Source: Chloroflexota bacterium (GTDB lineage Bacteria; Chloroflexota; Dehalococcoidia; UBA2979). From it: a stretch of 13,717 bases of DNA. Numbering within the stretch: position 1 is the stretch's first letter; the number at the start of each line of letters is the position of its first letter. The stretch spans positions 1-13,717 of the forward strand of contig VGPB01000032.1 in assembly GCA_016875695.1 (NCBI GenBank), read 5' to 3'. This document shows positions 13,316 through 13,717 of this stretch, piece by piece. Below the pieces are notes generated by a model. It saw only the letters and a program-made list of their open reading frames with translations. It was not told the origin of the DNA and made no database searches. Both the position numbers and the translations under genes were made by a program.

Positions 13316-13717
13316 CGTGCGTCTCTCTCGCGCAGGGTGCGCAGGCCGAGCCAGAAGCGCTGCGCGACGGTGAGCGGCGTGAGCACGGCGAGCAGCCAGA
13401 GCGCGAGCGTCGGCATGCTGACGAGCAGCGCGACGCCGAGCACGACGACACGCTCCGCGCGCGTGAACAGGCCATCGGTCAGCCGGGCGCCCAGGCCTTC
13501 GACGCGCGCACGCACGTACGAGACGAGCAGCGAGCCGGTGACCGCGACGAAGCTCAGCGTCGCGAGCGTGTTGTCGTCGCGGTCAAGCGCGTAGAGCAAC
13601 ACGCCGGCGAGCACGGCGGCCTCCGACACGCGGTCGAGCGTGGAGTCGAGCAGCGCGCCGGCAGGCGTGGCGCGGGCGGTCGCGCGCGCGAGCGCGCCGT
13701 CGAGCATGTCGAGGCCG
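13312..13717 (-). CDS. CDP-alcohol phosphatidyltransferase (5' part beyond the window)
   Basis: This is an integral membrane enzyme that swaps CMP on a CDP-alcohol, normally CDP-diacylglycerol, for an alcohol headgroup. The visible 134 residues begin at the catalytic motif D-x2-D-G-x2-A-R-x8-G-x3-D-x3-D, read here as LDMLDGALARATARATPAG followed by ALLDSTLD; all eight signature positions are present. Hydrophobic helices follow (AAVLAGVLLYAL, LATLSFVAVTGSLLVSYV, VVVLGVALLVSM and LALWLLAVLTPLTVA). An R-A-R-x-E-G-L-G-A-R loop after the SYV helix is the usual cytoplasmic loop of this family and resembles phosphatidylinositol-phosphate or phosphatidylglycerophosphate synthases. The headgroup cannot be told from this part. 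The N-terminal helix lies outside the window. Its stop overlaps the next gene's ATG by four bases. Confidence 0.88.
   Translation of the reverse strand, partial: GLDMLDGALARATARATPAGALLDSTLDRVSEAAVLAGVLLYALDRDDNTLATLSFVAVTGSLLVSYVRARVEGLGARLTDGLFTRAERVVVLGVALLVSMPTLALWLLAVLTPLTVAQRFWLGLRTLRERDAR

Noticed and set aside
12443..13594. A 383-codon plus-strand frame opposite the thioredoxin-fold and phosphatidyltransferase genes
   Set aside because: It has no motifs and is composition-driven; the minus-strand genes have CxxC and the complete CDP-alcohol signature plus four-base overlaps.

Overview
The window is high-GC, gene-dense bacterial DNA. The core gene order (acpS, nnr, fabD, fabF, fabF facing folD, prfB and a peptidase-MA-type metalloprotease), many GTG starts, several starts directly behind a -10 box, and a DUF4328 protein suggest Chloroflexota, perhaps Dehalococcoidia. 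That placement is inference; no rRNA or tRNA gene is present to fix it.

Layout. (1) 1-2.5 kb is an accessory strip of damaged genes. After a truncated minus-strand gene (possibly recJ) come a HigA-type antitoxin relic with two frameshifts, a zinc-ribbon/DUF4328 membrane protein cut by an in-frame TAG, a detached copy of the fabF 3' end, and a radical-SAM gene with one frameshift. All the obvious lesions in the window lie here. (2) 2.5-8.2 kb (minus strand) is an intact, tightly packed lipid-synthesis operon read acpS > nnr > fabD > fabF > fabF. It supplies the enzyme that activates acyl carrier protein, the malonyl loading enzyme and two complete condensing enzymes, with an NAD(P)H-hydrate repair enzyme in the middle. 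(3) 8.2-11.8 kb (plus strand) is folD > prfB > a secreted or membrane-anchored metallopeptidase. prfB has the autoregulatory +1 frameshift site. acpS and folD diverge from a 42-bp gap with two facing -10 boxes. (4) 11.9-13.7 kb (minus strand) is a CDP-alcohol phosphatidyltransferase (cut by the window edge) > a protein with two thioredoxin folds > a RibD/DHFR-like reductase, convergent with the peptidase gene.

How the genes fit together: regions 2 and 4 point to membrane lipid synthesis (fatty-acid elongation and phospholipid headgroup attachment). Region 3 covers one-carbon metabolism, translation termination and an envelope protease. I found no CRISPR array, IS element, tRNA or rRNA, and no clearly new multi-gene system. 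The most unusual items are the decay zone with the fabF-tail direct repeat around the radical-SAM gene, the recurring leaderless-type promoters, the double-thioredoxin protein that lost its second CxxC, and the odd tail of the peptidase.
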